The notes under the pieces: model-generated
Told to the model about the DNA's origin: nothing
The model's input: only the letters and a program-made list of their open reading frames with translations
Databases searched by the model: none
Position numbers and translations under genes: made by a program
Shown: in pieces, positions 7,734-16,641 of the stretch
How the letters are laid out: every line of letters begins with the position of its first letter
How positions within the stretch are numbered: the stretch's first letter is position 1
NCBI RefSeq assembly: GCF_009601165.1
Contig: NZ_WIRE01000001.1
Span: forward strand, 2,418,001-2,482,000
DNA from: Alcanivorax sediminis
Lineage (GTDB): Bacteria > Pseudomonadota > Gammaproteobacteria > Pseudomonadales > Alcanivoracaceae
Length of the DNA: 64,000 bases
Direction: 5' to 3'

Positions 7734-8963
7734 TCAGTCCTCTGGCGTTTCAATCTCTCCGGGTTTCTCCGGCTGCAGAACGAACTTTTCGATGTGTTCA
7801 CCATCAGCGGCAACCAGGTTGATGGACATGGGAATGCGTGACAGAAAATCCAGTCCTTCAGTGCGACGAAGATCGCGCAGATATTCCTTCACGCGGCCGC
7901 TAATCCAGGGGTGGAGCGTTGCCTTGAGAGTAACGGCCTTGCAGCGGCTGCCGCGTTGAGAGTGCCAGTCCATCAGTGCGGAACGTAATACCGGGAAATG
8001 GTCCTGGAACTGTTCAAAATCATCCGCAACCAGATACACGTCATACTGATAAAGCTTGCCTCGCCAGCTCATACCCAACGGGCTTTCCTTGAGTCGCAGA
8101 CGGGGGGCCAGTGGTGTTGTGTTGCCTTGCTGCTGTGGGCGGTAGGCGGCTCTTTCTTTCCGGTAGTGCTCCGGTGATTCGACGCTGTCGAGCATGGCGA
8201 TCACTGCGTTTCCATGCTCGGGACGGTCGGCCGGGTTCTTGGCAAGGAGTGCCTTGAGTAGCGATTGATAGTGTCGCAGGCGAATGGGTAGCAGCGGGAT
8301 AGGCTCACGAAGGTGGGCCATGGCCATGGCGGCGGGATCATCACCGTTAAACGGAGCATTGCCAGTCAACATCTCATAGAACACGCAGCCCAGAGCATAG
8401 AGGTCTGACTGCGGTGTGAGCGGTTGCGCGCGGTGTTGTTCAGGGCTCATATACTTGGGGGTGCCCATCTGCCGTGGTTTGTTCAGGGTGTTGTCATGGA
8501 GCGTGCTCGAAGCGATGCCAAAATCCATCAGGACGGCAGATCCATCCGCTCGGAAAAGAATATTGTCCGGCTTTACGTCGCGGTGAATGAAGTAATGTTC
8601 GCCCGCATAGTGAAGTGCGCTGGCCAGCTGCCGCACTACGGTTTCAGCCTCTTCCTCTGTCATACCATTTCTGATGCGCGTTTTGAGGCTGCCCCCAGTC
8701 ACATATTCCATGCTGAGGTAGTAGTAGCCCTCAAATTCTCCCACGTCATAAACGGGGACGATGTGAGGGTGATTCAGGCTGGCAACGGTTCTTGCTTCAC
8801 GCATGAACTGCTCGGCAAAGCGGGGCTCGACGGCGAGTGCCGGGCTGAGAATCTTGATGGCTACCGGGCGTTCGAACGAGTTTTGGGTGGCAAGAAACAC
8901 ATGGGCCATGCCGCCTTTACCAAGGCGTTCGGTGATGCGATAACCGGGAAGTCTCAATGCCAT
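7734..8963 (-). CDS. Serine/threonine protein kinase (Hanks type)
   Basis: A 409-residue cytosolic kinase with all catalytic elements: glycine loop GKGGMA (15-20), Lys37 in VAIK, alpha-C Glu56, HRDVKPDN with catalytic Asp129, DFG Asp147 and MSPEQ. The kinase domain ends near 270. The last 130 residues are not a PASTA, WD or TPR region and contain no membrane helix, unlike PknB; I do not recognise them. I prefer the ATG at 8963; an in-frame TTG at 8993 would add ten residues and neither has a clear ribosome site. It lies 46 bases after a stand-alone receiver gene, so the two are probably one operon and may signal together. Confidence 0.9.
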   Translation of the reverse strand: MALRLPGYRITERLGKGGMAHVFLATQNSFERPVAIKILSPALAVEPRFAEQFMREARTVASLNHPHIVPVYDVGEFEGYYYLSMEYVTGGSLKTRIRNGMTEEEAETVVRQLASALHYAGEHYFIHRDVKPDNILFRADGSAVLMDFGIASSTLHDNTLNKPRQMGTPKYMSPEQHRAQPLTPQSDLYALGCVFYEMLTGNAPFNGDDPAAMAMAHLREPIPLLPIRLRHYQSLLKALLAKNPADRPEHGNAVIAMLDSVESPEHYRKERAAYRPQQQGNTTPLAPRLRLKESPLGMSWRGKLYQYDVYLVADDFEQFQDHFPVLRSALMDWHSQRGSRCKAVTLKATLHPWISGRVKEYLRDLRRTEGLDFLSRIPMSINLVAADGEHIEKFVLQPEKPGEIETPED

Positions 8964-9009
8964 GTCTAGTGTATGCGTTGTGCTGAGTATCAACGCATTT
9001 GTACAGGGT

Positions 9010-9504
9010 TCATTCCTTGCCGTACAGGGCTTTCATTTCTGCTTCTGATTTTCTTGCCTGCGCCACCTTGGCTTCAAGGCGCTTCTTCTGGCGATCCAGC
9101 CCCAGGAAGAAGTTGACCTTGCTTTGCAACAACATGGGATCGATGGGCTTGAAGAGGTAGTCCACCGCGCCAGTGCGGTAGCCTTCCTGCACAAAGCGGG
9201 TTTCCTTGGAAATGGCGGTAACGAAAATGATCGGCACATTCTCGGTGCGCTTGTTGGAGCGCATCAGTTTGGCCACTTCGAAACCATCCATTCCCGGCAT
9301 CTGAACGTCCAGAAGTACCAGCGCATAGTCATGCTTGAGCAGCTTGGCCAGGGCTGCATTGCCGCTGCTGACGCTATCCAGTTCGCAGTCCAGGTCCTCC
9401 AGCACCACTTCAAGGGCAACAAGATTCTGTGGCGTATCATCTACCATCAAGACGCGGGACGCAGGGAGTGCCGGTTCGTCGTTGATAAAATCGCTGGAAG
9501 ACAT
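9010..9504 (-). CDS. Stand-alone response regulator receiver protein
   Basis: A 164-residue CheY-like protein. After a 16-residue N-terminal tail come the acidic pair Asp22-Asp23, phospho-acceptor Asp66 in LLDVQMPGMDG, Thr in FVTAIS and Lys in LFKP. There is no output domain: after residue 138 there is only a short charged coiled-coil helix (KKRLEAKVAQARKSEAEMK). Such receivers often act on a partner by contact. The closest candidate is the kinase gene 46 bases downstream. No histidine kinase is adjacent. Confidence 0.9.
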   Translation of the reverse strand: MSSSDFINDEPALPASRVLMVDDTPQNLVALEVVLEDLDCELDSVSSGNAALAKLLKHDYALVLLDVQMPGMDGFEVAKLMRSNKRTENVPIIFVTAISKETRFVQEGYRTGAVDYLFKPIDPMLLQSKVNFFLGLDRQKKRLEAKVAQARKSEAEMKALYGKE

Positions 9505-9569
9505 GGTGGTAATCCGGTCGTAGTCAAATGGTATTGGCTAATCTTTTGGGACTAGTGTCTGCAATAATA

Positions 9570-10601
9570 TCAATATTTCGGCCCAAGGTCTTCGGCCCGT
9601 TCGGCCAATTTCCACTGCTGTACTGCCACCTGCTGCTTGATTTGCTCAAGAATGTCGAGAAGGGTGTCGCGGAGCAGATCATCAAGCTGCTCGCCATCGC
9701 CGCGGGCAGCGTCCAGAACATCATGCAGCAGCTGTTCAAGTTGGGGGCGGTTGGCCGGTGTTGCCAGATCGTCTACCAGCTGGTCCACGAAAGCGCTGCC
9801 TGTTTCGCGAACCGCCTCCCCCAGCAGGGCAATGGCGCGTGGGCCGGCAACCGGGATAGCGGCAAGACGTCGTCCTGCCTGGGTGCGCGTAATGGCTTCA
9901 TCGGTCAAGTGGGCAAAATAACCCGCCAGGTCAACGCGATACTCGCTGTGGGTCTTGCGTGTGGCCTCGGCGATTCGTTCAGCCACGAAGCTCACCAGTC
10001 GTTCCTGTCGTGGCGCCAGCACCTCCTTTTCGATCCGGTGCAGCAAGGGGCTGCCGCCGCCGACCTCGCGTTGGGCGCCACTCAGCACCTGCATCACAAC
10101 CCGATCTGAGACTTCTTCCACAACGATGTTGTAGTACTTGAGCAGCGTCTGCCCGAGCCAGGTCTGCGACAGGTCCACAATCCCCATGCGCTGCAGGCGG
10201 AACAGCAGGTTGACCACCCGCAGTATTCGTAGCCACCGGAAGCTCCCCACCGGAATGCAGCCCAAAAGGTCATACCAGTGGGCAAAAGGATAAAAGAACC
10301 AGCGGTGGTAAGTGCCCCGGGCAATTGCCACGCCCCAACGGAGGGTGAATTCGGTCAGGTAGACGGCAACAAAACACAGGTCATAGAACAGGAAATCAGC
10401 GTGGATGGTGTCACGGTAGAAGGTGTGAAAAGCCGGGGTGTGTGCAGCCAGCAGATTCTGGAACAGAGACACCTGGAAAAGCCAGTCGAACAGGATCAGC
10501 GCCAGGTTGGCAATCACCAGTGCGATCATGAACAGATCAATGAGAAACCCGAGAGTATCCAGATTCGCTTTAAGCTTTTCCGGGTGCAGTCTGATTTTCA
10601 T
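9570..10601 (-). CDS. Membrane protein with a voltage-sensor-like domain and no visible pore
   Basis: A 343-residue protein. The first 140 residues look like an S1-S4 voltage-sensing bundle: hydrophobic helices near 18-40 and 71-88, a [10 protein letters not shown] segment (103-118) like S3 with Asp111, and an S4-like stretch with Arg at 122, 125, 128, 135 and 138. No pore helix or selectivity filter follows; residues 140-343 are a soluble, mostly helical region. ATG at 10601 overlaps the xthA stop by four bases (ATGA), so it is translated with xthA. Relatives are usually named ion transporter or hypothetical. A proton channel or membrane-potential sensor are possibilities I cannot separate. 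Confidence 0.65.
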   Translation of the reverse strand: MKIRLHPEKLKANLDTLGFLIDLFMIALVIANLALILFDWLFQVSLFQNLLAAHTPAFHTFYRDTIHADFLFYDLCFVAVYLTEFTLRWGVAIARGTYHRWFFYPFAHWYDLLGCIPVGSFRWLRILRVVNLLFRLQRMGIVDLSQTWLGQTLLKYYNIVVEEVSDRVVMQVLSGAQREVGGGSPLLHRIEKEVLAPRQERLVSFVAERIAEATRKTHSEYRVDLAGYFAHLTDEAITRTQAGRRLAAIPVAGPRAIALLGEAVRETGSAFVDQLVDDLATPANRPQLEQLLHDVLDAARGDGEQLDDLLRDTLLDILEQIKQQVAVQQWKLAERAEDLGPKY

Positions 10602-11413
10602 GACTTGAAACTGGCCCACACGGGACAATGGTCAGAGGGCTTTTCCATACCCCGCAGCTCATAGTCCACGCCGGTATGTTTGAGCTTCTTCATCAGAGGG
10701 GCTGTGGCGAGCAGGGTATCGATGCGTAAACCTCGACGCGGCTCGCGCTCAAATCCTTTGGAACGGTAGTCAAACCAGCTGAAGATGTCATCAGTTTCAG
10801 GGTTCTGGTGGCGGAAGGTGTCGGTCAGGCCCCAGCCCACCAGACGGTCCCACCATTCCCGCTCCTCGGGCAGGAAGCTGGTCTTGCCCTCGCGCAGCCA
10901 GCGCTTGCGGTTGGCCTCACCAATACCGATGTCCAGATCCGTTGAAGAGATGTTGAAATCCCCCATTACCACGACCTGCTCGTTCGGCTTGTGGCTCTGC
11001 TCCAGATAGCCCTGAAGGTCCTCATAGAACTTCTTCTTGGCAGGGAACTTGGTCGGGTGCTCCCGGTTTTCACCCTGGGGGAAATAGCCATTGAGCACCG
11101 TTGTAGTGGTGCCGTCGCTATTTCGTAGAGTGCCGATGATCATACGGCGCTGGGCTTCTTCACCGTCATCAGGAAAACCGTACTGTACATTTTCCAGTGG
11201 TTCGCGGCTGATTAGCGCAACGCCGTAGTGGCCTTTCTGGCCGTGATAGTAGGGGTGGTAGCCCATGTCACGGACAGCCTGCTCCGGAAACTCGGGGTCA
11301 TGGACCTTGGTTTCCTGCAGGCCGATCAATGTCGGCTGGTACTTGTCGATGACCGCCTGCAGCTGGTGAAGACGTGCTCGAATTCCGTTGATATTGAAAG
11401 AAATCAGGGTCAT
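10598..11413 (-). CDS. xthA: Exodeoxyribonuclease III / AP endonuclease
   Basis: DNA repair enzyme cutting 5' of abasic sites and removing 3' blocking groups; 271 residues, EEP (ExoIII) fold. Motifs visible: [10 protein letters not shown] with the metal-binding Asn, LQETKV with metal-binding Glu, NGYFPQG, VMGDFNI with the catalytic Asp/Asn, LRIDT and the C-terminal SDHCPVWA with the catalytic Asp-His. I chose ATG at 11413 because AAGGAGG is just upstream; ten extra in-frame residues to 11443 lack one. Confidence 0.94.
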   Translation of the reverse strand: MTLISFNINGIRARLHQLQAVIDKYQPTLIGLQETKVHDPEFPEQAVRDMGYHPYYHGQKGHYGVALISREPLENVQYGFPDDGEEAQRRMIIGTLRNSDGTTTTVLNGYFPQGENREHPTKFPAKKKFYEDLQGYLEQSHKPNEQVVVMGDFNISSTDLDIGIGEANRKRWLREGKTSFLPEEREWWDRLVGWGLTDTFRHQNPETDDIFSWFDYRSKGFEREPRRGLRIDTLLATAPLMKKLKHTGVDYELRGMEKPSDHCPVWASFKS

Positions 11414-11550
11414 AGGGGCCTCCTTGGTGGTCGCATTGTACACGAACGATTGTCCTTGGCAGGCCCGGATCTGGCGTTTTCAGACATGGATAGGTTGGAA
11501 CGGACTTGGCTATGATGTTCCCTTCGCCGCTTTGTATCTCAGGAGTAAGG

Positions 11551-12363
11551 ATGTCTGCAGTGACCGACGAGAAACCGGTACTTGCCTTTGCGCATGCCAA
11601 CGGTATACCTGGCCACAGTTATGATACGTTTCTCGCTCCGCTTGAGGATTGCTACCAGCTCTTCATCATTGACCGGCTTGGTCATGACCCTGCCTACCCG
11701 GTAGATGCACAGTGGCACAGCTTGAGCCTGGAGCTGGAGGCCCGGTTGGCCCCCTTGCCGAAACCGATTGTAGGGATGGGGCATTCACTGGGTTCTGTGC
11801 TCATGTACCTGGTTGCCCAGCGTCATCCTGAATGGTTCTCCTGTCTGCTGATGCTGGATCCCCCCATGATGAATGGCTTGCATGGCGTCATGATGAATGT
11901 GGCCAAACTGACAGGGCAGATTGACAAGGCAACGCCGGCGGGCAAGAGCAAGGGACGACTGGACTACTGGCCGGATTGGGCGGCAGTTGAAAGTTATTTT
12001 GGCTCCAGGAGGCTGTTCCGGGCCTTTGATCCCCGTTGCCTGCAGGACTATATGAGGGCCGGGGTGGAGCAATGGGAAGGGGGCTGGCGATTGCGCTTCC
12101 GCCCTGAAGTTGAGGTGGCCATATTCAGGGAGACGCCCACTGCTGCAACGGGTATGCCGCGGTTGAAGGTGCCGGCAGCCATTGTCACGGGCAAGCGGTC
12201 GCCTTCACCGTTTCTACACAGTGCGCGTCGAATTGCAAAACGTCATCGCATGATTCACCGGATGGCGGAGGGCAGTCATATGTACCCACTGGAAAAGCCG
12301 GAAATGACAATGGCGTTATGCGAAGAGCTACTGTCGTTGCTACTGCAGCAGGAAGCGGCATGA
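11551..12363 (+). CDS. Alpha/beta hydrolase (first of a tandem pair)
   Basis: A 270-residue alpha/beta hydrolase: FAHANGIPG oxyanion-hole region (residues about 11-19), nucleophile elbow GMGHSLGSV, and a C-terminal GSHMYPLEKPE with the catalytic histidine. Substrate unknown. ATG at 11551 has AGGAG and AAGG just before it; an upstream in-frame ATG at 11506 has none. The stop overlaps the start of a second alpha/beta hydrolase by four bases. Confidence 0.88.
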   Translation: MSAVTDEKPVLAFAHANGIPGHSYDTFLAPLEDCYQLFIIDRLGHDPAYPVDAQWHSLSLELEARLAPLPKPIVGMGHSLGSVLMYLVAQRHPEWFSCLLMLDPPMMNGLHGVMMNVAKLTGQIDKATPAGKSKGRLDYWPDWAAVESYFGSRRLFRAFDPRCLQDYMRAGVEQWEGGWRLRFRPEVEVAIFRETPTAATGMPRLKVPAAIVTGKRSPSPFLHSARRIAKRHRMIHRMAEGSHMYPLEKPEMTMALCEELLSLLLQQEAA

Positions 12364-13205
12364 TGGCTCCAAAAGAACTCTGCTTTGACGTTTATGGCCA
12401 AACTCTCTCTGCGTTGCAGTGGGAGGGTGAAGGGGAGCCGATTCTGGCATTGCATGGGTGGCTGGATAATGCCGCATCCTATGTGCCCCTTGCCGGGGAG
12501 CTCGGACGACCCATGGTGGCGCTGGATTTATCCGGGCATGGCCACTCAAGTCATCGTCCTGCTGAAGTAGCCACACATCTGGTGGATCATGTCAGGGATG
12601 TGAGAACGGTGGCCCAACAGCTCGGCTGGAAACGCTTTACCTTGATGGGGCACTCGATGGGCGCTGGTATAGCCTGCCTGCTGGCTGGCTCTTGTCCCGA
12701 ACTGGTGTCGCGGCTGGTTCTGATCGAAGGATTGGGGCCTCCAACTACCAAGCCCGATGAGGTTGCCGAAACCCTGCGCAGGGCCATGGATGACATGGCA
12801 GCCCTGAAAGACAAGAAAAAACCGGTTTATAACGATATTAACGATGCGATCGAGGCTCGCACCCGGGGCTTTGGCGGCCTCAGCCATGTTGCTTCTGCAC
12901 TGCTCGTGGAGCGTGCACTCATGCCAATTGAGGGTGGGTGGACCTGGCGAGCTGACAGCCGCTTGCGACTGACCTCATCGCTACGACTCACCGAAGAGCA
13001 GGTAAAGGGCTTTATAAGTGCGATTGTGGCACCGGTTTGCCTGATTCTGGGAGAGCAGGGGATGGGCGGGAACGGCATGTTTGCTCATCGCGTAGAATGG
13101 CTCAAGAATGTCGATGTTGTCCGTTTGCAGGGTGGCCACCACCTCCATATGGACGCCCCCCAGGAGGTGGCTGCGGCCATCAACCGTTTCCTTTCCCGCC
13201 ATTGA
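12360..13205 (+). CDS. Alpha/beta hydrolase (second of a tandem pair)
   Basis: A 281-residue alpha/beta hydrolase: LALHGWLDN oxyanion loop, LDLSGHGHS, nucleophile elbow MGHSMGAG, and LQGGHHLHMDAPQ with the catalytic histidine. The fold and length match proteins annotated as serine hydrolases of the MhpC/epoxide hydrolase-like group. Start ATG at 12360 overlaps the previous stop and has AGGAAG upstream. The two hydrolases differ strongly in sequence, so they are not a recent duplication; the coupling suggests related substrates. Confidence 0.87.
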   Translation: MMAPKELCFDVYGQTLSALQWEGEGEPILALHGWLDNAASYVPLAGELGRPMVALDLSGHGHSSHRPAEVATHLVDHVRDVRTVAQQLGWKRFTLMGHSMGAGIACLLAGSCPELVSRLVLIEGLGPPTTKPDEVAETLRRAMDDMAALKDKKKPVYNDINDAIEARTRGFGGLSHVASALLVERALMPIEGGWTWRADSRLRLTSSLRLTEEQVKGFISAIVAPVCLILGEQGMGGNGMFAHRVEWLKNVDVVRLQGGHHLHMDAPQEVAAAINRFLSRH

Positions 13206-13220
13206 GTATCCACTGACCAA

Positions 13221-13243
13221 AAGCACCAGCCGCCATGGTGCTT
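13221..13243 (+). repeat. Hairpin after the hydrolase pair
   Basis: 8-bp perfect arms aagcacca (13221-13228) and tggtgctt (13236-13243). There is no T tract, so it may stabilise the 3' end rather than terminate. The arm sequence is the same as that of the terminator at 7587-7617. Confidence 0.5.
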
Positions 13244-13318
13244 CAGCTCAAAGTGTCATGGTATTGGCTTGGGCCTCATCGTTAAGCTGATCGAAAATGA
13301 ATTCGAGGAGTTGCAACG

Positions 13319-13780
13319 ATGAAAGTGGTAGAGGTGGCATCACTGGCTGAGTACGTTGGCAAGGAGCTGGGGGCATCAGAGTGGTTCGAGATCAATCAGG
13401 ACCGCATCAATGCGTTTGCTGATGCCACACTGGATCACCAGTTTATTCACGTAGATCCGGAGCAGGCCCAAAATACCCCGTTTGGTTCAACCATTGCTCA
13501 TGGCTACCTGACGCTCTCTCTTTTGCCGTATCTGCAAAGCACGATTGACGGTTTCCTGATGCCCAAGGGCATGAAGATGGCCATGAACTATGGCTTCGAC
13601 AAGCTACGCTTCATGGCGCCGGTCAAGGTCGGTAAGCGTGTGCGTGCTGTGGCAACCTTGCTTGAAGCGACTGAAAAGCGTGAGGGACAGTGGTTGCTCA
13701 AGTTTGCTTTCAAGGTGGAAATCGAGGGCGAGGAGAAGCCCGCTCTTGCAGCTGAGTGGCTGCTGATGTACTTCGTTTAA
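13319..13780 (+). CDS. MaoC family hot-dog dehydratase / enoyl-CoA hydratase-like protein
   Basis: A 153-residue single hot-dog protein. The hydratase motif is complete: DHQFIHVDPEQA (residues 39-50) with the Asp/His catalytic pair, followed by STIAHGYLTLSL. Such proteins hydrate trans-2-enoyl-CoA to (R)-3-hydroxyacyl-CoA, linking beta-oxidation to polyester or other pathways. GAGGAG lies about nine bases upstream of the ATG. It stands alone, with its own terminator at 13803. Confidence 0.88.
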   Translation: MKVVEVASLAEYVGKELGASEWFEINQDRINAFADATLDHQFIHVDPEQAQNTPFGSTIAHGYLTLSLLPYLQSTIDGFLMPKGMKMAMNYGFDKLRFMAPVKVGKRVRAVATLLEATEKREGQWLLKFAFKVEIEGEEKPALAAEWLLMYFV

Positions 13781-14091
13781 ACCCCGCCAGCGTTCTCCTG
13801 GTCAGGTCTGCCACAGGTTCATGGCAGGCCTGATTTTTTTGTCATTCCTGGTCTCGTCCCTCCATGGCAAATGGTTTGTCCCCTGTCCTTGCATCTGTCT
13901 ACGCTTACCGTTCGGCGATCAAAGTTTAATCAAATTATCAGGATAATTATTCAACCAGCTGATTTGAAAGAATTTATTGTCGCGTTATGCATGCCGTTGG
14001 ACTGGTAAACTTTGGGCGATAATCGTAATGTAAGCCTAATGTATTAGGTCCGCTGCATCCGGCAGCTGACTGCCTAACCCAGGGAACGATC
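13781..14091. other. Intergenic region of 311 bases
   Basis: Apart from the terminator at 13803-13840, this is an AT-rich stretch (about 13915-14050) likely to hold the promoter of the following three-gene operon. TTGGAC and GATAAT near 13996-14022 are separated by only 15 bases, so I do not call a promoter. No ORF or RNA gene is visible. Confidence 0.5.
13803..13840 (+). terminator. Rho-independent terminator of the maoC-like gene
   Basis: 11-bp stem caggtctgcca / tggcaggcctg (one G-T pair) with an 8-base loop, followed by a run of seven T. Confidence 0.9.
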
Positions 14092-15045
14092 ATGTGGCAC
14101 CGCACCCGGCAATGGCTGCGTCGACTAGTGGATAATCGCTCTGCGATCAGTCGTGACTTGCGGCTTGGTTTGTCCCATGCTGCTGACCTGCCTCGTCTCT
14201 TTCTGCCGTTGGGGGAAGAGCCTGGTGCGCGCTCGGAGCTTTCCCTGTCTTCGTATTCAAGCGCTAGCGATGCTTTTGTTTCACTGTTTCAGCTGGTAGT
14301 TCCAGCTACCCGGGAGTCGATCAGTCAGGGGTCACTGGTATGCAACCCTCCGCGAGTGACAGGACAAACGGAGCACTCTCGCTGGTTCTTTATCAACGGT
14401 ATGGGCACGGCGCCAGCAGTGGCACTGCTGAATGCAAGTGAAATTGCCCGCCATTTTCAGCGGCCTGTCACCTTGATACATACCCCTACCTGGGGGCTGG
14501 TCCGAGATGTGGCGGAGTCCATTACCGCACGCACCCTCCGTAAGGATGGGAAACTGTCCCGCCCGGCGCTAAACGTGCTGATTGAGGCGCTGGAAACCCA
14601 GGACCAGGTGGTTCTGGTGTGCCATTCCCAAGGCACTATTGTTGCCAGTTACATTGTCCGTAAACTGCTCCGTAACGCCTCCGTGCGGCACTTGGTCAGT
14701 AAGCTTGAAATTTACTGTATCGGCGGCGTGGCAGACAGCCTGGAAATCGACCCCCAGTTGACGCTGGCGGCCGGTCACCCGGTGCCTTATGTGGAGCACT
14801 TCGCCAATGGCAGGGATTACCTGGCCGAGATCGGTATCCTTGCGCATCTCGATAGTACAGCGGGAACGGTTTATTGCTTGTCTGATCGCTCCGGACACCT
14901 GCTGAACCAGCATTATCTCCCTGCCATCGTCAGAGGTGATTTCTGCCAGCGTAGCTCTCGTTTATACCGCTATGCACGGGGACGTATTCCAGGGCCGAAA
15001 GGGGCTTTGTCGGTGAAAGTAAAACAGATGGGGCAGCATGGATAA
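14092..15045 (+). CDS. Lipase-like alpha/beta hydrolase fold protein, function unknown
   Basis: A 317-residue protein with no signal peptide. A hydrophobic strand followed by VLVCHSQGTIVASYI forms a nucleophile elbow in which the usual first Gly is Cys; a FINGMGT loop upstream could be the oxyanion hole and H near GHLLNQHYLP could complete a triad. It resembles lipase-like hypothetical proteins rather than a named enzyme. It starts with ATG at 14092 (AGGGAA upstream) and overlaps the next gene by eight bases, forming an operon with a receiver protein and a DUF2505 protein. Confidence 0.7.
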   Translation: MWHRTRQWLRRLVDNRSAISRDLRLGLSHAADLPRLFLPLGEEPGARSELSLSSYSSASDAFVSLFQLVVPATRESISQGSLVCNPPRVTGQTEHSRWFFINGMGTAPAVALLNASEIARHFQRPVTLIHTPTWGLVRDVAESITARTLRKDGKLSRPALNVLIEALETQDQVVLVCHSQGTIVASYIVRKLLRNASVRHLVSKLEIYCIGGVADSLEIDPQLTLAAGHPVPYVEHFANGRDYLAEIGILAHLDSTAGTVYCLSDRSGHLLNQHYLPAIVRGDFCQRSSRLYRYARGRIPGPKGALSVKVKQMGQHG

Positions 15046-16123
15046 CAACAAGAAGCCTCTACTGCTGTTTGTCGATGACTCAAAGGTCATGCGGCTTGCG
15101 GCCGATAAGATGCTGGGGCGGGAGTTCCAGGTTGATGTGGCTGAGAATGGTGTTGAGGCTTGGCGAAAGATTGACCTCAACCCGGATTACAGCGTGGTAT
15201 TTTCGGATCTGGCCATGCCGGAGATGGACGGCTATGCCTTGCTTGAAAAAATTCGTAACAGCCCTGATGAGGGGGTAGCAAAACTGCCGGTGATTATTGT
15301 CACTGGCGCGGAGAATGATGATGAGGCCCGAAGTCGTGCCCTAAAGCAGGGTGCAACCGATTTCATCAGCAAGCCCTTTAATTCCACGGATCTGCTCGCA
15401 CGCGCCCGTGCCCATTCCAACTATCAGGAAGAGCGCAAGGCCCTGGCACGGCAAGCGATGGTGGATCCGCTGACCCGTTTGGGTAATCACCGGTACATTC
15501 AGCATCGTCTGGGGCAAGAGTTGGCACTGGCTGCCCGGCAGCAAAGTGCACTATCAGTAGTGCAACTGGAAATTTACCAATTCAATCAATTATTCATACA
15601 GCTTGGAAAGCGCAGGGCCGATATGGTGTTGATGAAACTGGCCCAGCTTCTCCAGGGGGTGGTCCGCAAGGAAGATTCGCTGGCTCGTAGCAAGGTGGAT
15701 CAGTTTACGTTCTTGCTGCCATCCGCCGACATTGAGGGTGCCAGACGGTTTGTCGAACGGGCGCTCAAGGTATGTGAAAAATTGGCATTCCAGCATCGTG
15801 GAAAGCCGCAACGTCTGCCCGTCAATGTGGTGCTGCATAGCCCTGATGCGAATGCCAACAGCACCCCGGAAGCCGTGCAGAGAGTACTCGATGGCTACCT
15901 GAAACGTGCTCGTGAAGCGGGTGCTGGCTGCGTGGTGGGCGATGAGGATGAGATAAGTGCTGCCGACAAACAGGGGCCAGTGATGGGGGTCGAGCAGGCG
16001 CTCGGTCTGATCCAGGCTGGCAAGCAGCGGGTTGTGGTGAGCGCGTTACCTGATTTGAAGCGCCAGTTGATGCCGTTACTGAAATTGATGCAGCAGGTGT
16101 CATCCGGACAGGAGATTGTATGA
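15038..16123 (+). CDS. Response regulator with a degenerate (non-catalytic) GGDEF domain
   Basis: A 361-residue protein. Residues 8-125 are an intact receiver (Asp13-Asp14, phospho-Asp57, FISKPF lysine). Residues about 145-310 follow the GGDEF fold from the DPLTRLGNHRY entry motif onward, but the signature position reads SKVDQF (218-223) and the first metal-binding Asp is replaced in LEIYQFNQLF. It should therefore not make cyclic di-GMP; it may bind a ligand or partner. The ATG overlaps the upstream stop region and its own stop overlaps the next ATG (ATGA), so the three genes are coupled. Confidence 0.88.
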   Translation: MDNNKKPLLLFVDDSKVMRLAADKMLGREFQVDVAENGVEAWRKIDLNPDYSVVFSDLAMPEMDGYALLEKIRNSPDEGVAKLPVIIVTGAENDDEARSRALKQGATDFISKPFNSTDLLARARAHSNYQEERKALARQAMVDPLTRLGNHRYIQHRLGQELALAARQQSALSVVQLEIYQFNQLFIQLGKRRADMVLMKLAQLLQGVVRKEDSLARSKVDQFTFLLPSADIEGARRFVERALKVCEKLAFQHRGKPQRLPVNVVLHSPDANANSTPEAVQRVLDGYLKRAREAGAGCVVGDEDEISAADKQGPVMGVEQALGLIQAGKQRVVVSALPDLKRQLMPLLKLMQQVSSGQEIV

Positions 16124-16641
16124 AAGTCAAAGTCGACCGGGAATATCCGGTCAGCGTCGATCAGCTCTACGAGATTATGACCAGCAAGGCGTTCTTTGAG
16201 CAGCGTTTTGAGTGGGGCAGGGTGACGGGTTACCGGTTTGAAGGCTTTGAGCAGACCCCGTCCGGGTTGCTGTTGAGGATCTTTCAACCAGTGAGGATTA
16301 GATCTGACAAGATACCCGGTTTTGCGAAGCGCTTTCTGCCAGAACAGGCTGACTTGCTGACCGAGTTCCTGTGGACTCCTCTGGCGGACGGTAGTGGCTA
16401 CGAGGCGCAATACCGTTTTCAGCTGGGCAGTGTACCTGTGAGTGTGGCAGGCACCATGCAGCTGAGCAGGGAAGGGGACGAACATTCCCTGCAGTGTACC
16501 GAAGTGGAAGTGTCCTCCTCGGTTCCCATCGTAGGCAAGAAGCTGGTGTCACTGCTTGCTGACAAGGTGGATGATGCCCTTGCCGGGGACTACCGGCAAA
16601 CACTCCGTTATGTGGAAGAATGTGTTCACCGTGAGCGGTAA
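16120..16641 (+). CDS. DUF2505 (SRPBCC-fold) protein
   Basis: A 173-residue cytosolic protein whose layout matches DUF2505: PVSVDQLYEIMTSKAFFEQR start, alternating strands, and a long C-terminal helix (KKLVSLLADKVDDAL). Members have a helix-grip fold that could bind a hydrophobic ligand; no reaction is known to me. It is the last gene of the lipase-like/receiver operon and its end overlaps the convergent SDR gene by 16 bases. Confidence 0.75.
   Translation: MKVKVDREYPVSVDQLYEIMTSKAFFEQRFEWGRVTGYRFEGFEQTPSGLLLRIFQPVRIRSDKIPGFAKRFLPEQADLLTEFLWTPLADGSGYEAQYRFQLGSVPVSVAGTMQLSREGDEHSLQCTEVEVSSSVPIVGKKLVSLLADKVDDALAGDYRQTLRYVEECVHRER

Noticed and set aside
7603..7959. Plus-strand frame of 118 codons at the end of the kinase gene
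   Set aside because: Begins inside a terminator T tract and mostly lies antisense to the kinase gene.
13996..14022. TTGGAC and GATAAT as a promoter before the lipase-like gene
   Set aside because: Spacing of 15 bases is too short for a confident sigma-70 call.
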